From the NCBI GenBank assembly GCA_903897145.1, contig CAIUAN010000006.1:1-64000 (forward strand): 64,000 bases of DNA, written 5' to 3'. Under the pieces are notes generated by a model. That model saw only the letters and a list, made by a program, of their open reading frames with translations, was not told the DNA's origin and made no database searches. The stretch comes from an uncultured Bacteroidia bacterium. GTDB lineage: Bacteria > Bacteroidota > Bacteroidia > Bacteroidales > Prolixibacteraceae. Position numbers and translations under genes: made by a program. Positions 35,132 through 44,520 of this stretch are shown here, in pieces (positions within the stretch are counted from its first letter, which is position 1; the number at the start of each line of letters is the position of its first letter).

Positions 35132-35984
35132 ATTTATTTTGCGATTCCAATTGTTTGATCTCGTTAAGTTGTTTGTTCTCAATCAGTCCAACTACGACTA
35201 AGTTTTTAAAATCAGCAGCTAGCATAACCTCGATTTTATAAAAGTTACTACCTGTTCCGATTGAGAAATCTGAAACTGTTCCAATGGTTAATCCTTCAGG
35301 AAAGCTAGATGAATAGCCCGTTGTGACCACCGTGTCGCCATTTTGAACCGGCACATGATAAGGCATCTCGTTTAGTTGTACTCTTCGATAGTCTTTCCCA
35401 TTCCAGGACAAGGAACCAAAATAGTCATTTCTTTTGATTTTGGCGCTAATCTTCCATTTACTATTTAAAAGCGAGATAACGGTGCTGAAGTTTTCAGAGA
35501 CATTAGTCACCAAGCCAACTACCTGGCCATTCGCAATCACCCCCATGTCTGGCTTGACGCCATCTTTACGTCCTTTGTTAAGGGTGATAAAATTGTGTTG
35601 CTGATTAATTGAGTTGTTGATAACTCGCGCAGTGGTAAAACGGAATAGTGCTTTCTGAACCGAATCTTTTGCAATTCGCGGGAGATAAATCGAATCAGCG
35701 GCTTTGTAATTGCCATGACTAGATTTGATCAATAGTTGATTTAAGGCTGTTCGTAAAATGGCATTTTCTTCAGCCATCCGAATGTTTACAGGTCTAATCT
35801 CAAAGATCTGAGTATACGATGAAAATTTATCGAACAAGGTGCCGCTGAAAAAATTACTCGAGTCAAAAAAGGTAGCTCGTTGGTAGCTATTGTAGGTAAC
35901 TACCATGGTTAACGTTAGTGTTTGCAGTAAAACAAACAAAAAGATAACGTGATACCTGTAAAGAAGCTTGAATAAGTTTTTCAT
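35121..35984 (-). CDS. mreC: Rod shape-determining protein MreC
   Basis: A 287-residue bitopic protein: short cytosolic N-terminus, membrane helix at about 10-28 (VIFLFVLLQTLTLTMVV), coiled-coil region with FEIRPVNIRMAEENAILRTAL, and the beta-barrel core with TARVINNSINQQHNFITLNKG, GMGVI-like DMGVIANGQVVGLV and GDTVVTTGYSSSFPEGLTIG. It scaffolds PBP2 and RodA at the periplasmic face. ATG at 35982-35984 is preferred to a TTG two codons upstream. It sits 41 bases behind mreB. Confidence 0.95.
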   Translation of the reverse strand: MKNLFKLLYRYHVIFLFVLLQTLTLTMVVTYNSYQRATFFDSSNFFSGTLFDKFSSYTQIFEIRPVNIRMAEENAILRTALNQLLIKSSHGNYKAADSIYLPRIAKDSVQKALFRFTTARVINNSINQQHNFITLNKGRKDGVKPDMGVIANGQVVGLVTNVSENFSTVISLLNSKWKISAKIKRNDYFGSLSWNGKDYRRVQLNEMPYHVPVQNGDTVVTTGYSSSFPEGLTIGTVSDFSIGTGSNFYKIEVMLAADFKNLVVVGLIENKQLNEIKQLESQNKYGN

Positions 35985-36025
35985 GGGCAAATTTTCAAAT
36001 TACTTTGTCCGTCCTATTCGCTTGA

Positions 36026-37048
36026 TTAACGCAATAAAAATGCAAATTTTTCCACATTTTTAAGTGCGACTCCTGTACCACGTGCAACAGCCCTCAAAGG
36101 ATCATCCGCAATATGAAATGGTATATTTATTTTATCGAAAAGTCGTTTGTCTAATCCACGAAGAAGTGCACCTCCTCCAGCAAGCCATATACCTCTTGTT
36201 ACGATATCTGCATAAAGTTCAGGAGGTGTTTGTTCTAAGGCGCTAATGATAGCAGTCTCTATTTTTGAGATTGATTTGTCTAAACTGTGTGCAATCTCTT
36301 GATACGAAACTGGCACTTCAATAGGTAAAGCTGTCATCTGATTAGGACCACGAACGATATAATCAGCTGGTGGATCTTCAAGTTCAGATAGTGCCGATCC
36401 AACATTGATCTTAATGTCTTCTGCGGTGCGCTCTCCGATTTTGATGTTATGTTGATGACGCATGTACTCTAGGATATCTGCTGTAAGATCATCGCCTGCA
36501 ATACGAATTGATTTATTCGTTACGATACCACCTAGCGAGATAACCGCGATTTCCGTTGTTCCTCCACCAATATCAACAACCATGTTTCCTTCTGGAGCTT
36601 CCACATCAAGTCCGATACCAATTGCCGCAGCCATCGGCTCGTAAATCATGTAAACATCTCTGCCACCAGCATGTTCTGAGGAGTCACGTACCGCTCTGAT
36701 CTCAACCTCGGTTGAGCCTGAAGGGATACAGATAACCATCTTAAGGGCAGGAGAGAAGAATCGTTTCTTTGGATTGATCATCTTGATCATTCCGCGAATC
36801 ATCTGTTCTGCCGCATTAAAGTCTGCAATTACGCCATCTTGCAATGGACGAATAGTCTTTAAATTAGCATGTGTTTTTCCTTGCATTTGACGAGCTTTCT
36901 CGCCAATGGCAACTAATTTGTCGGTCTTCATATCTATGGTAACCACTGACGGCTCATCTACCACAACTTTACCGTTGTGAATGATGATCGTGTTTGCGGT
37001 TCCAAGATCGATAGCTATTTCTTGAGTCAGAAAAGTAAATAAACCCAT
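36026..37048 (-). CDS. mreB: Rod shape-determining protein MreB
   Basis: Bacterial actin that organises cell-wall elongation, 340 residues. Actin ATPase motifs: phosphate 1 IAIDLGTANTIIIHNG (about 11-26), phosphate 2 MVVDIGGGTTEIAVISLGG (about 156-174), the adenosine motif GIWLAGGGALLRGLD (about 285-299), and the connect motifs. The membrane-binding N-terminus is MGLFTFLTQ. It follows purH after 32 bases and almost certainly depends on the purH promoter for transcription, as no element is seen between them. Confidence 0.98.
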   Translation of the reverse strand: MGLFTFLTQEIAIDLGTANTIIIHNGKVVVDEPSVVTIDMKTDKLVAIGEKARQMQGKTHANLKTIRPLQDGVIADFNAAEQMIRGMIKMINPKKRFFSPALKMVICIPSGSTEVEIRAVRDSSEHAGGRDVYMIYEPMAAAIGIGLDVEAPEGNMVVDIGGGTTEIAVISLGGIVTNKSIRIAGDDLTADILEYMRHQHNIKIGERTAEDIKINVGSALSELEDPPADYIVRGPNQMTALPIEVPVSYQEIAHSLDKSISKIETAIISALEQTPPELYADIVTRGIWLAGGGALLRGLDKRLFDKINIPFHIADDPLRAVARGTGVALKNVEKFAFLLR

Positions 37049-37080
37049 AGTAAGATCTTTATATCTAGATTTTTATATTA

Positions 37081-38604
37081 TTAATGTTTAAAATGTCTGA
37101 ATCCGGTAACCACCATCGACATGTGATGACTGTCGCAGAATTCAACTGATAATTTGTCACGAATAGAACCTCCAGGTTGAATAACCGATTTAATCCCTTC
37201 GTTGTTCGCTATCTCAACGCAATCAGGAAAAGGGAAAAATGCATCTGAAGCCATAACGGCTCCATTGAGATCAAAACCAAAAGACTTTGCTTTCTCAATC
37301 GCTTGTCTTAACGCATCAACACGAGATGTTTGTCCAACACCACTTGCTAATAGCTGATTTCCCTTTGCTAGTACAATAGTATTCGATTTTGACTGTTTAA
37401 CCAAACGATTTGCAAATAATAAATCATTTATAATTTGATTGTCTGGTTTGATCTGCGTAACTGCTTGAAGATCTTCAGCAGATTCTCTTTTTAAATCCCT
37501 ATTTTGAAGAATCACCCCATTTAATACACTTCGATAGTTAACATTGGGCAAATCGATGTTTTTTCGGATCAAAATAATCAGGTTTTTCTTCGATTTTAGG
37601 TATTCCAAAGCCTCTTCGGAGTAAGAAGGAGCAATGATCACTTCGAAGAAAATTTTTGCTGCTTCTTCTGCTGTTGCAAGGTCTATCTCGCCATTTGTGA
37701 CAAATATTCCGCCATAAGCAGAGACTGGGTCTCCCGCTAATGCTGCTAAATAGGAGTCGTATACAGTATCTCTTGAAGCGCAACCACACGCATTGTTATG
37801 TTTCAGAATCGCAAATGTTGTGGTAGTAAACTCGTCAATTAAATTTACAGCAGCGTCTAAATCGAGTAAGTTGTTGTATGAGATCTCTTTGCCTGCTAGT
37901 TGGTCGAACATAGCCTCGAAGTTTCCAAAGAATACCCCTTGTTGGTGAGGGTTTTCGCCGTAACGAAGGTGTTTCGAAGTGTCGAAGCTTTGACGGAATT
38001 GATCCGGCCATGTGCCCGCGAAGTAGTTGTATATAGCTGAATCATAATGTGATGAAGTGGCAAAAGCTTCGCTTGCATATTTTCTGCGATCGGCTAATGA
38101 GGTAACTCCTTCACCTGTATTCAACAGATTGAACAGCGATCCATATTGTGTTTGATTGGCGATGATGACCACATCGTTGAAGTTTTTAGCTGCTCCTCGG
38201 ATCAGTGAAATGCCACCAATATCAATCTTTTCAATTATTTCTGCATCAGATGCTCCCGAGGCAACAGTCGCCTCAAAAGGGTATAAATCAACGATCACTA
38301 AATCAATTTCTGGAATATCATACTGAGCTAATTGGGCTAAGTCACCTTCGTTTTCACGACGAGCTAAAATTCCTCCAAAAACCTTAGGATGTAATGTTTT
38401 CACCCTTCCACCTAAAATAGATGGATACGTAGTTAGCTCTTCTACAGCTGTTACGTTAATGTTTAAACTTTCAATGAAATCTTTTGTTCCCCCAGTGGAA
38501 TAAAATTTAACCCCTAGCTGGTTCAGTTTGACGACGATCTCATCCAAGCCATCTTTATGATATACAGATATTAAAGCCGATTTAATTTTCTTTAATTCAC
38601 TCAT
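37081..38604 (-). CDS. purH: Bifunctional AICAR transformylase/IMP cyclohydrolase
   Basis: Last two steps of IMP synthesis. The N-terminal MGS-like cyclohydrolase domain begins KIKSALISVYHKDGLDEIV and has KFYSTGGTKDFIE and GGRVKTLHPKVFGGILARR (about 62-80). The C-terminal transformylase has LRYGENPHQQG (about 212-222), ILKHNNACGCA (catalytic Lys-His, about 263-273) and the end VMASDAFFPFPD then GSIRDKLSVEFCD. Length 507. ATG 38604 (MSELKK) is chosen over an ATG 27 bases upstream, which adds a weak, hydrophilic extension. It heads the elongasome operon, coupling purine and wall genes transcriptionally. Confidence 0.97.
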   Translation of the reverse strand: MSELKKIKSALISVYHKDGLDEIVVKLNQLGVKFYSTGGTKDFIESLNINVTAVEELTTYPSILGGRVKTLHPKVFGGILARRENEGDLAQLAQYDIPEIDLVIVDLYPFEATVASGASDAEIIEKIDIGGISLIRGAAKNFNDVVIIANQTQYGSLFNLLNTGEGVTSLADRRKYASEAFATSSHYDSAIYNYFAGTWPDQFRQSFDTSKHLRYGENPHQQGVFFGNFEAMFDQLAGKEISYNNLLDLDAAVNLIDEFTTTTFAILKHNNACGCASRDTVYDSYLAALAGDPVSAYGGIFVTNGEIDLATAEEAAKIFFEVIIAPSYSEEALEYLKSKKNLIILIRKNIDLPNVNYRSVLNGVILQNRDLKRESAEDLQAVTQIKPDNQIINDLLFANRLVKQSKSNTIVLAKGNQLLASGVGQTSRVDALRQAIEKAKSFGFDLNGAVMASDAFFPFPDCVEIANNEGIKSVIQPGGSIRDKLSVEFCDSHHMSMVVTGFRHFKH

Positions 38605-38628
38605 TCTTATATTCTTAATAATTTTATG

Positions 38629-38636
38629 CAAATTTA
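38629..38636 (-). promoter_or_regulatory. Promoter element of the purH-mreBCD-mrdA-rodA unit (TAAATTTG)
   Basis: Perfect TAnnTTTG on the minus strand 25 bases before ATG 38604. It overlaps the longer purH frame, supporting the shorter start. Confidence 0.55.
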
Positions 38637-38760
38637 ATAAAAACCTTTAGTTTTTCTTGTTTTTTTCGATGTTGAATTGGACTTTTTTTAAGAATTTTCT
38701 ATTTTTCTCGAACTAAAATGGAAGAATTTCATACTTTTAGATAGTAATTCGATAAAGGCT

Positions 38761-40011
38761 ATGCTTCTAGTTCGTTTAATCTTCGAAAGTTTAAGGTTTG
38801 CATACCGCTCTTTGGTTGTAAATAGACTTCGAACTTTCCTTTCTTTGTTAGGGATTACGATTGGGATATTTTGTATTATTTCGGTCTTCACAGTGATCGA
38901 CTCTCTTGAAAATACCATCCGATCAAGTATGTCTAATCTTGGAAGTAATGTCATTTATGTTCAGAAATGGCCCTGGTCACCGCCTCCTGGTGAGTCTGAA
39001 TACCCCTGGTGGAAGTACCTTAATCGACCAGTTCCGACCCTTGATGAGACAAATGAAGTTTTGCGTCGTTCTACATTAGCGCAATATGCGGTGTATAACT
39101 TTGGATTCAGTAGAACACTTAAAAGTGGAAATAACAAAGCTGAGAATGTTGAGATTATTGGTTCTTCCAATGGTTTGATAGAAACATGGAACTTGAAATT
39201 GTTGAGCGGTCGACCCTTGAAAGAAGAAGAGTTTAATTCAGGAGCAAGTAGCGTAATGCTTGGTGCAACAATTGCTGATCAACTTTTCCCAAATCGATCA
39301 GCAGTCGGAAACCAACTTAAAATACAGGGATTTACAGTGAACGTCCTGGGCGTTTTTGAGAAAATGGGTGACGATGTTTTTGGAACTAGCATGGATAATC
39401 GAGTGTTAATACCTGCTCGATTAGCGGCGCGAATGGTTGACCCTCGTAGTGACTTAGGACAAAGTATCATCGTGAAAGGGAAACCGGATGTTCCAGCTAG
39501 TCGATTATCGGATGAACTTGCTGGGGTGATGCGCGCGATAAGACGAATAAAGCCTGCGGCCGAAAATAATTTTGCACTGAACGAAGTTAGCTTGATCTCT
39601 GGTCAACTCGATAGCGTATTCAAAGTTTTTAATATCGCAGGTTGGATCATTGGTGGATTTGCAATTCTTGTTGGAGGGTTTGGGATTGCAAATATTATGT
39701 TTGTCTCAGTTAAAGAACGGACTAAAATTATCGGATTGCAAAAGGCACTTGGGGCTAAAAGTAAATTTATCTTACTTGAGTTTCTTTTTGAAGCGATTGT
39801 GCTATCAATTATAGGTGGGGCGATCGGTCTGATGATTATCTATGGCTTGACTTTTGTAGTTAGCAAGACCTTTGATTTCAATCTTGCCTTGTCGATGGGG
39901 AATGTAATTACAGGCTTGTCAATCAGTGTGGTAATCGGACTTATTGCAGGTGTCGTTCCGGCTAGAACAGCCGCGCGCTTGGATCCTGTTGAGGCGATGA
40001 ATAGAGTGTAG
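38761..40011 (+). CDS. MacB-type ABC transporter permease
   Basis: A 416-residue FtsX/MacB-like permease: first helix at about 24-44 (TFLSLLGITIGIFCIISVFTV), a ~220-residue periplasmic MacB-PCD domain (MSNLGSNVIYVQ, SGASSVMLGATIADQLFP), and three C-terminal helices with the FtsX signature FGIANIMFVSVKERTKIIGL and the closing PARTAARLDPVEAMN. Such permeases drive mechanotransmission for peptide, lipoprotein or toxin export rather than classic transport. No ATP-binding partner is adjacent, so it must use one encoded elsewhere. It is divergent from the purH operon. Confidence 0.9.
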   Translation: MLLVRLIFESLRFAYRSLVVNRLRTFLSLLGITIGIFCIISVFTVIDSLENTIRSSMSNLGSNVIYVQKWPWSPPPGESEYPWWKYLNRPVPTLDETNEVLRRSTLAQYAVYNFGFSRTLKSGNNKAENVEIIGSSNGLIETWNLKLLSGRPLKEEEFNSGASSVMLGATIADQLFPNRSAVGNQLKIQGFTVNVLGVFEKMGDDVFGTSMDNRVLIPARLAARMVDPRSDLGQSIIVKGKPDVPASRLSDELAGVMRAIRRIKPAAENNFALNEVSLISGQLDSVFKVFNIAGWIIGGFAILVGGFGIANIMFVSVKERTKIIGLQKALGAKSKFILLEFLFEAIVLSIIGGAIGLMIIYGLTFVVSKTFDFNLALSMGNVITGLSISVVIGLIAGVVPARTAARLDPVEAMNRV

Positions 40012-40050
40012 GGATTCCCCTGGAATGTAAATCAGTTGAAAGAACCTGAC

Positions 40051-40869
40051 TTACTCTTTTTTTTCCAAATCTAACCCGATTAATTTCTCGATGTTATTGG
40101 TTAAATCAATAAATTCTTCAACCGATAACTGTTCGGGTCTTCTAGTTAGAAGCACGGCATCAAGTTCCTCAATGCGTGGAGAAAATCCTCTGATGCTGTT
40201 TCGAAGCATCTTGCGACGTTGGTTAAAAGCTTGTTTTACAACCTTGAAAAAGAGCTTCTCATTACACCCAAGTTCTGTTCTATCGTTTGCAGTAAGTCGT
40301 ATGACGGCTGATTGAACTTTTGGAGGAGGCTCGAAGACGTGCGGTGGAACATCTATAAGATACTCGATATCGTACCAAGCTTGAAGGAATACACTTAAGA
40401 TCCCATAGACCTTAGAACCTGGTCCAGAAGCAATTCGTTTGGCGACCTCTTTTTGAAGCATACACACCACTTCGGGAATTAACAATCTATTCTCAAGAAC
40501 TTTAAAAAATATCTGAGATGAGATGTTGTAGGGTAGGTTTCCAATGATTGCAAACGGGGTGTCAGAAACCTCTTTTGAAATGTCGATCTGAAGAAAATCA
40601 CCCGTGATAATTCGATCCTTTAACTGAGGAAAATGTTGATTTAAATAGTCAACAGACTCAAGGTCAATCTCAATAACAGATGTTTCATAGGCGCTGTTTT
40701 CCAAAAGAAAATTCGTTAGAACACCCATTCCTGGACCAATTTCCAAAACCTTGGTAAGATTTGTCGCCTTTAGTGAATCGACAATCTCTTTGGCTATATT
40801 TTTATCGGTTAGGAAGTGTTGTCCTAGACTTTTCTTTGGCTTTACTAACATGCTTACTTTTAGATTCAT
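40051..40869 (-). CDS. rsmA: 16S rRNA dimethyladenosine transferase RsmA/KsgA
   Basis: Dimethylates two adjacent adenosines in helix 45 of 16S rRNA. Features: VKPKKSLGQHFLTDKNIAKE near the start, SAM motif VLEIGPGMGVLTNFLL (about 41-56), acidic EIDLESVDYL (about 71), catalytic NLPYNISSQIFF (about 109-120) and the C-terminal domain PPKVQSAVIRL. Length 272. An internal ATG at 40851 (MLVKPKK) is an equally good start and closer to the family's N-terminus. Loss of this protein gives kasugamycin resistance in other bacteria. It stands alone; pdxA or apaH neighbours are absent. Confidence 0.96.
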   Translation of the reverse strand: MNLKVSMLVKPKKSLGQHFLTDKNIAKEIVDSLKATNLTKVLEIGPGMGVLTNFLLENSAYETSVIEIDLESVDYLNQHFPQLKDRIITGDFLQIDISKEVSDTPFAIIGNLPYNISSQIFFKVLENRLLIPEVVCMLQKEVAKRIASGPGSKVYGILSVFLQAWYDIEYLIDVPPHVFEPPPKVQSAVIRLTANDRTELGCNEKLFFKVVKQAFNQRRKMLRNSIRGFSPRIEELDAVLLTRRPEQLSVEEFIDLTNNIEKLIGLDLEKKE

Positions 40870-41065
40870 TTTTGGATGAGCTATAAATCTGTGTCTTTGA
40901 AATTATTACTCATCGGGGTCAAAAATACAAAATTGTTAGCTGTTTTAATCAGCGGTTGTAAAATGCTCGTAGACAAGTCGCGCGATCAATAGCCTTTCGC
41001 TGATTATTCAACGAAGTAATTTTCCAAACCTAAAAAACGTTATTTTTACCACAAATGCATTTCAC

Positions 41066-42328
41066 GTGTCTCAGCTAAACATAGAACTATTTATTGCGCG
41101 TCGGATTTTTAGATCTCAGAAAACTTCCCGTAGGTTTTCCGAGTCTATTGTTTCATTTGCTGTTTTTGGAATAGCTTTTGGACTTTTTGTGATGCTTTTG
41201 TCTATTGCCGTTGTGACCGGATTTAAGAAGGAGATACGCAATAAGGTTATCGGTTTTGGTTCTCATATTCAGTTGGTTAATTTTGATTCTAACGCTTCTT
41301 ATGAGACGGTTCCAGTTTTGAAGCATCAACCTTGGTTGTCGTCAGTAAGTCAATTGCCAGGCGTGAAAAATATCCAGGTATTTGCCACCAAGCCTGGGAT
41401 TATAAAAACTGCAGATGAGATTCATGGCATTGTGGTTAAGGGTGTTGGAGCTGATTTCGACTGGTCGTTTTTTAAAGAAAATTTGGTAGAAGGATCGGTC
41501 TTTACCGTTTCTGACTCGGTAAGATCGGATGATGTTTTGATATCCAAGCAGGTGGCTATGTTGCTTAAATTAAAAGTTGGAGATCCACTGTACACCTATT
41601 TTCTCAATGAGGAAAGTAAGGAGCAGAAGATGCGAAAGTTTAAGATTTCCGGTATTTTCAGTACTAGTTTAGAAGAATTTGATCGCCTCTTTGTGTTGGC
41701 TGATATTGGTCAGGTACAAAAACTAAATAACTGGACTTCAGATCAAGTGAGTGGATTTGAGATTTCAATCTCTGATTTCAGTCAGCTAGCTTCGTTAACT
41801 CAGCAAGTGCGTCGAATAACCGTGAAATATTCGAAAGACGATGAGGCTGTCATTCGTCCTGTTGCCATCACCTCCAAATATCCTCAGATTTTTGATTGGC
41901 TCAATCTGCTGGATATGAATGTTTGGGTGATCCTTGGATTGATTATTCTTGTTGCCGGATTTAATATGGTAAGTGGTTTGCTCATTCTAATGCTAGAAAG
42001 AACGACAATGATCGGCGTTTTGAAAGCTTTGGGTGCGCCTAATTGGAGCATTCGTAAGGTCTTTATCTATATCTCCACATTTCTTATTCTTCGTGGTATG
42101 TTGTGGGGTAATCTCGCTGCATTTGCCTTTTTTCTTATTCAGAAACAATTTGGTTTGTTTACCCTCGATCCGACAGCTTATTATTTGAATACGGTCCCTA
42201 TTAACGTTGAAATTTTTCCAATTGTTTTGCTTAATCTAGGGACTATTTTCGTTACGTTGTTGATGTTATTGGTCCCATCTTGGTATGTGACAAAGATTGA
42301 TCCAGACAAGGCAATCCGCTTTGATTAG
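41066..42328 (+). CDS. FtsX-like permease, LolC/LolE type (GTG start)
   Basis: A 420-residue permease with four helices: about 22-45 (IVSFAVFGIAFGLFVMLLSIAVVTGF), three near the C-terminus (VWVILGLIILVAGFNMVSGLL, ISTFLILRGMLWGNLAAFAF, VLLNLGTIFVTLLMLLVP). The order and the segment MLERTTMIGVLKALGAPNWSIRKVF are those of LolC/LolE lipoprotein-releasing permeases. The N-terminal ELFIARRIFRSQKT matches Bacteroidota homologues and begins at GTG 41066; an ATG at 41055 is out of frame. No LolD-type ATPase gene is near. The tRNA-Arg gene follows. Confidence 0.9.
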   Translation: MSQLNIELFIARRIFRSQKTSRRFSESIVSFAVFGIAFGLFVMLLSIAVVTGFKKEIRNKVIGFGSHIQLVNFDSNASYETVPVLKHQPWLSSVSQLPGVKNIQVFATKPGIIKTADEIHGIVVKGVGADFDWSFFKENLVEGSVFTVSDSVRSDDVLISKQVAMLLKLKVGDPLYTYFLNEESKEQKMRKFKISGIFSTSLEEFDRLFVLADIGQVQKLNNWTSDQVSGFEISISDFSQLASLTQQVRRITVKYSKDDEAVIRPVAITSKYPQIFDWLNLLDMNVWVILGLIILVAGFNMVSGLLILMLERTTMIGVLKALGAPNWSIRKVFIYISTFLILRGMLWGNLAAFAFFLIQKQFGLFTLDPTAYYLNTVPINVEIFPIVLLNLGTIFVTLLMLLVPSWYVTKIDPDKAIRFD

Positions 42329-42392
42329 CTCACTGACACCATTTTTTACCTAAAAATATTTGCAGCGTGTCATTAGATATGCTGATTTTTTA

Positions 42393-42400
42393 TACTTTTG
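42393..42400 (+). promoter_or_regulatory. Promoter element of tRNA-Arg (TACTTTTG)
   Basis: Perfect TAnnTTTG 13 bases before the tRNA 5' end, where a start point 6-7 bases downstream would just precede the mature RNA. Confidence 0.65.
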
Positions 42401-42413
42401 CACCACTTTAAAA

Positions 42414-42487
42414 GGTCTGGTAGCTCAGCTGGATAGAGCAACAGATTTCTAATCTGTAGGTCATGGGTTCGAATCCCATCCGGATCA
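42414..42487 (+). tRNA. tRNA-Arg (anticodon TCT)
   Basis: A 74-base cloverleaf: acceptor GGTCTGG/CCGGATC with two G-U pairs, D arm GCTC/GAGC, anticodon stem ACAGA/TCTGT around loop TTTCTAA (anticodon TCT, reads AGA and AGG), T arm ATGGG/CCCAT with TTCGAAT. CCA is not encoded. It has its own promoter and a strong terminator. Confidence 0.95.
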
Positions 42488-42497
42488 CAGAAAAATC

Positions 42498-42537
42498 AAA
42501 GGCTTGTAAATAAATTATTTACAAGCCTTTCTGTTTT
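42498..42537 (+). terminator. Terminator after tRNA-Arg, also usable by the convergent ABC-F gene
   Basis: Perfect 16-bp inverted repeat, left arm AAAGGCTTGTAAATAA (42498-42513), right arm 42515-42530, followed by CTGTTTTTAT. The A run upstream gives some T on the opposite strand as well. Confidence 0.85.
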
Positions 42538-42571
42538 TATTAAGCCTTATTGAAGACTGTTTATCAGTCAA

Positions 42572-44215
42572 TTATTTTTGTTTGTTTCGCTCGAGTTCTC
42601 GCAAGTTGTCCATTTTCTTCTTCTGAAGAAAACTGTTGATATCTCCTAAGTGCTCTTTGACCTGCTTATTGCCAAACTCAAAAACCTTGGTCACTAAACC
42701 GGATAGAAAATCACGGTCGTGAGAAACAAGAATTAAAGTTCCATCAAAATCTAATAGCGCACTCTTTAAAATATCTTTAGTCTTCATGTCAAGATGATTG
42801 GTAGGCTCATCAAGAATCAAAAGATTGACTGGCTCAAGCAGTAGTTTGATCATCGCTAAACGAGTCCGTTCTCCTCCAGATAATACTTTTACTTTCTTGG
42901 TGATATTGTCACCTCCAAACATAAATGCACCAAGAATATCTTTTATTTTACTTCGGATATCTCCCTTGGCAACATCGTCGATAGTCTGAAATACAGTCGT
43001 CTCTTCATCGAGCAGCGAGGCTTGATTTTGAGCAAAATAACCGATCATCGTGTTGTGGCCAAGTGTTAGTGTTCCTTGGTAGTCTATTTCACCCATTAAG
43101 CCTTTGACTAATGTTGATTTTCCTTCGCCATTTTTCCCTACAAAGGCAACACGCTCGCCCCGCTGTATGGTTAAGGATGCATTTTTAAATACCACATGAT
43201 CGTCATAGCTTTTGCTCATTCCATCAAGGATTACCGGGTAGTTTCCTGAACGAGGTGAGGGGGGAAATTTAAGTCTCAAGGCCGAATTATCCTCTTCGTC
43301 AATTTCAACGATGGTTAGTTTTTCGAGCATCTTCACACGCGACTGGACCTGGTTGGTTTTAGAATAAGTCCCTTTGAAACGTTCGATAAAATCTTCGTTG
43401 TCGGCAATCATCTTGCGCTGTTCTTCAAACTGCTTCAGCTGCTGATCGCGACGTTCCTGGCGTAAGGTGAGGTATAGTGAATAGTTTACTTTGTAGTCGT
43501 AGATACGACCCATTGTGACTTCAATGGTTCGAGTGGTTATATTATCGACAAAAGCCCTATCGTGTGAGATTAGGATCACAGCTTTAGCGCTGTTAATAAG
43601 AAACTCCTCAAGCCATTGGATCGATTCGATATCCATATGGTTGGTGGGCTCATCGAGTAAAATTAAATCAGGTTTTTTAAGCAGAATCTTAGCGAGTTCA
43701 ATCCGCATGCGCCAGCCTCCACTGAATTCAGCTGTTGGTCGATTAAAATCTTCACGTTGAAAACCTAAACCAAGAAGAATTTTTTCGACTTCGGCATCGT
43801 AATTGATCTCTTCGATCGCATAGAATTTCTCACTTAAGGTAGACACCTGGTCGATCAGATCGTAGTAGCTCTCCGATTCATAGTCTGTCCGAGTTGCCAT
43901 TTCGTGATTTAAATCCTCGATCTCCTTCTGCATCTCAAATATACTAGCAAATGCTTGAGCTGCTTCTTCAAAAACAGTACGGTTGTCATCAGCCATTAAA
44001 TGCTGAGGTAGATAGGCTATCACGGCATCTTTAGGCGCAGAAATCTTACCAGATGATGGGGCTTGAGCGCCAGCAATAATTTTAAGTAGGGTCGATTTTC
44101 CGGCACCATTTTTACCCATTAGCGCAATCCGATCTTTGTCGTTGATGACAAATGAAATATCTTTAAATAAGGTCGTTCCTCCAAAGGCTACGGTAAGTCC
44201 ATCAACAGAGATCAT
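42572..44215 (-). CDS. ABC-F family ATPase (ribosome-associated type)
   Basis: A 547-residue soluble protein with two ABC cassettes and no membrane helices: Walker A GKNGAGKSTLLKI (about 34-46), signature EFSGGWRMRIELAK, Walker B LILLDEPTNHMD (about 192), a charged linker with KQFEEQRKMIADNEDFIERF, second Walker A GKNGEGKSTLVKG (about 356) and LSGGERTRLAMIK/LLILDEPTNHLD. ABC-F proteins act on the ribosome, in elongation control or antibiotic protection. This form is widespread in Bacteroidota and is not by itself evidence of resistance. The start MISVDGLTV at 44215 is chosen because a promoter element lies inside the longer frame. Confidence 0.92.
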   Translation of the reverse strand: MISVDGLTVAFGGTTLFKDISFVINDKDRIALMGKNGAGKSTLLKIIAGAQAPSSGKISAPKDAVIAYLPQHLMADDNRTVFEEAAQAFASIFEMQKEIEDLNHEMATRTDYESESYYDLIDQVSTLSEKFYAIEEINYDAEVEKILLGLGFQREDFNRPTAEFSGGWRMRIELAKILLKKPDLILLDEPTNHMDIESIQWLEEFLINSAKAVILISHDRAFVDNITTRTIEVTMGRIYDYKVNYSLYLTLRQERRDQQLKQFEEQRKMIADNEDFIERFKGTYSKTNQVQSRVKMLEKLTIVEIDEEDNSALRLKFPPSPRSGNYPVILDGMSKSYDDHVVFKNASLTIQRGERVAFVGKNGEGKSTLVKGLMGEIDYQGTLTLGHNTMIGYFAQNQASLLDEETTVFQTIDDVAKGDIRSKIKDILGAFMFGGDNITKKVKVLSGGERTRLAMIKLLLEPVNLLILDEPTNHLDMKTKDILKSALLDFDGTLILVSHDRDFLSGLVTKVFEFGNKQVKEHLGDINSFLQKKKMDNLRELERNKQK

Positions 44216-44520
44216 AATTGATTTTTTGTAAGCCGCAAATATAGCACTTTCATTCAAATCGATCGAGTGGGATTTTGAAACTATGATCCATTAATCATCA
44301 GATGATTGAATAATTTAAGGAGATTCAGTTTTGGTGGCATGGGCAATTTACTTCTCGGAACGCCGAACTCTGTTAGGTCTGCTCCTCCTGTTTTCTTTCA
44401 GTGAATTAAAATTTGATTGTCTAAAATGTAATTCTTGAATTTTATTCGCCGTTTAATTTTAAAATTTATTACTTTTCACGATCAAATGATTTAGATTTTT
44501 AACATGCTAACTTGTTATCA
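44216..44520. other. Gene-free divergent region upstream of the ABC-F and SGNH genes
   Basis: Contains the ABC-F promoter element at 44236-44243. The rest is AT-rich with no convincing hairpin, tRNA or small reading frame. Confidence 0.55.
44236..44243 (-). promoter_or_regulatory. Promoter element of the ABC-F gene (TATATTTG)
   Basis: Perfect TAnnTTTG on the minus strand, 21 bases before ATG 44215. Confidence 0.55.

Noticed and set aside
42572-44215. Antibiotic-resistance ABC-F protein
   Set aside because: The protein is of the widespread housekeeping type; nothing in the neighbourhood (no leader peptide, no mobile element) supports a resistance role.
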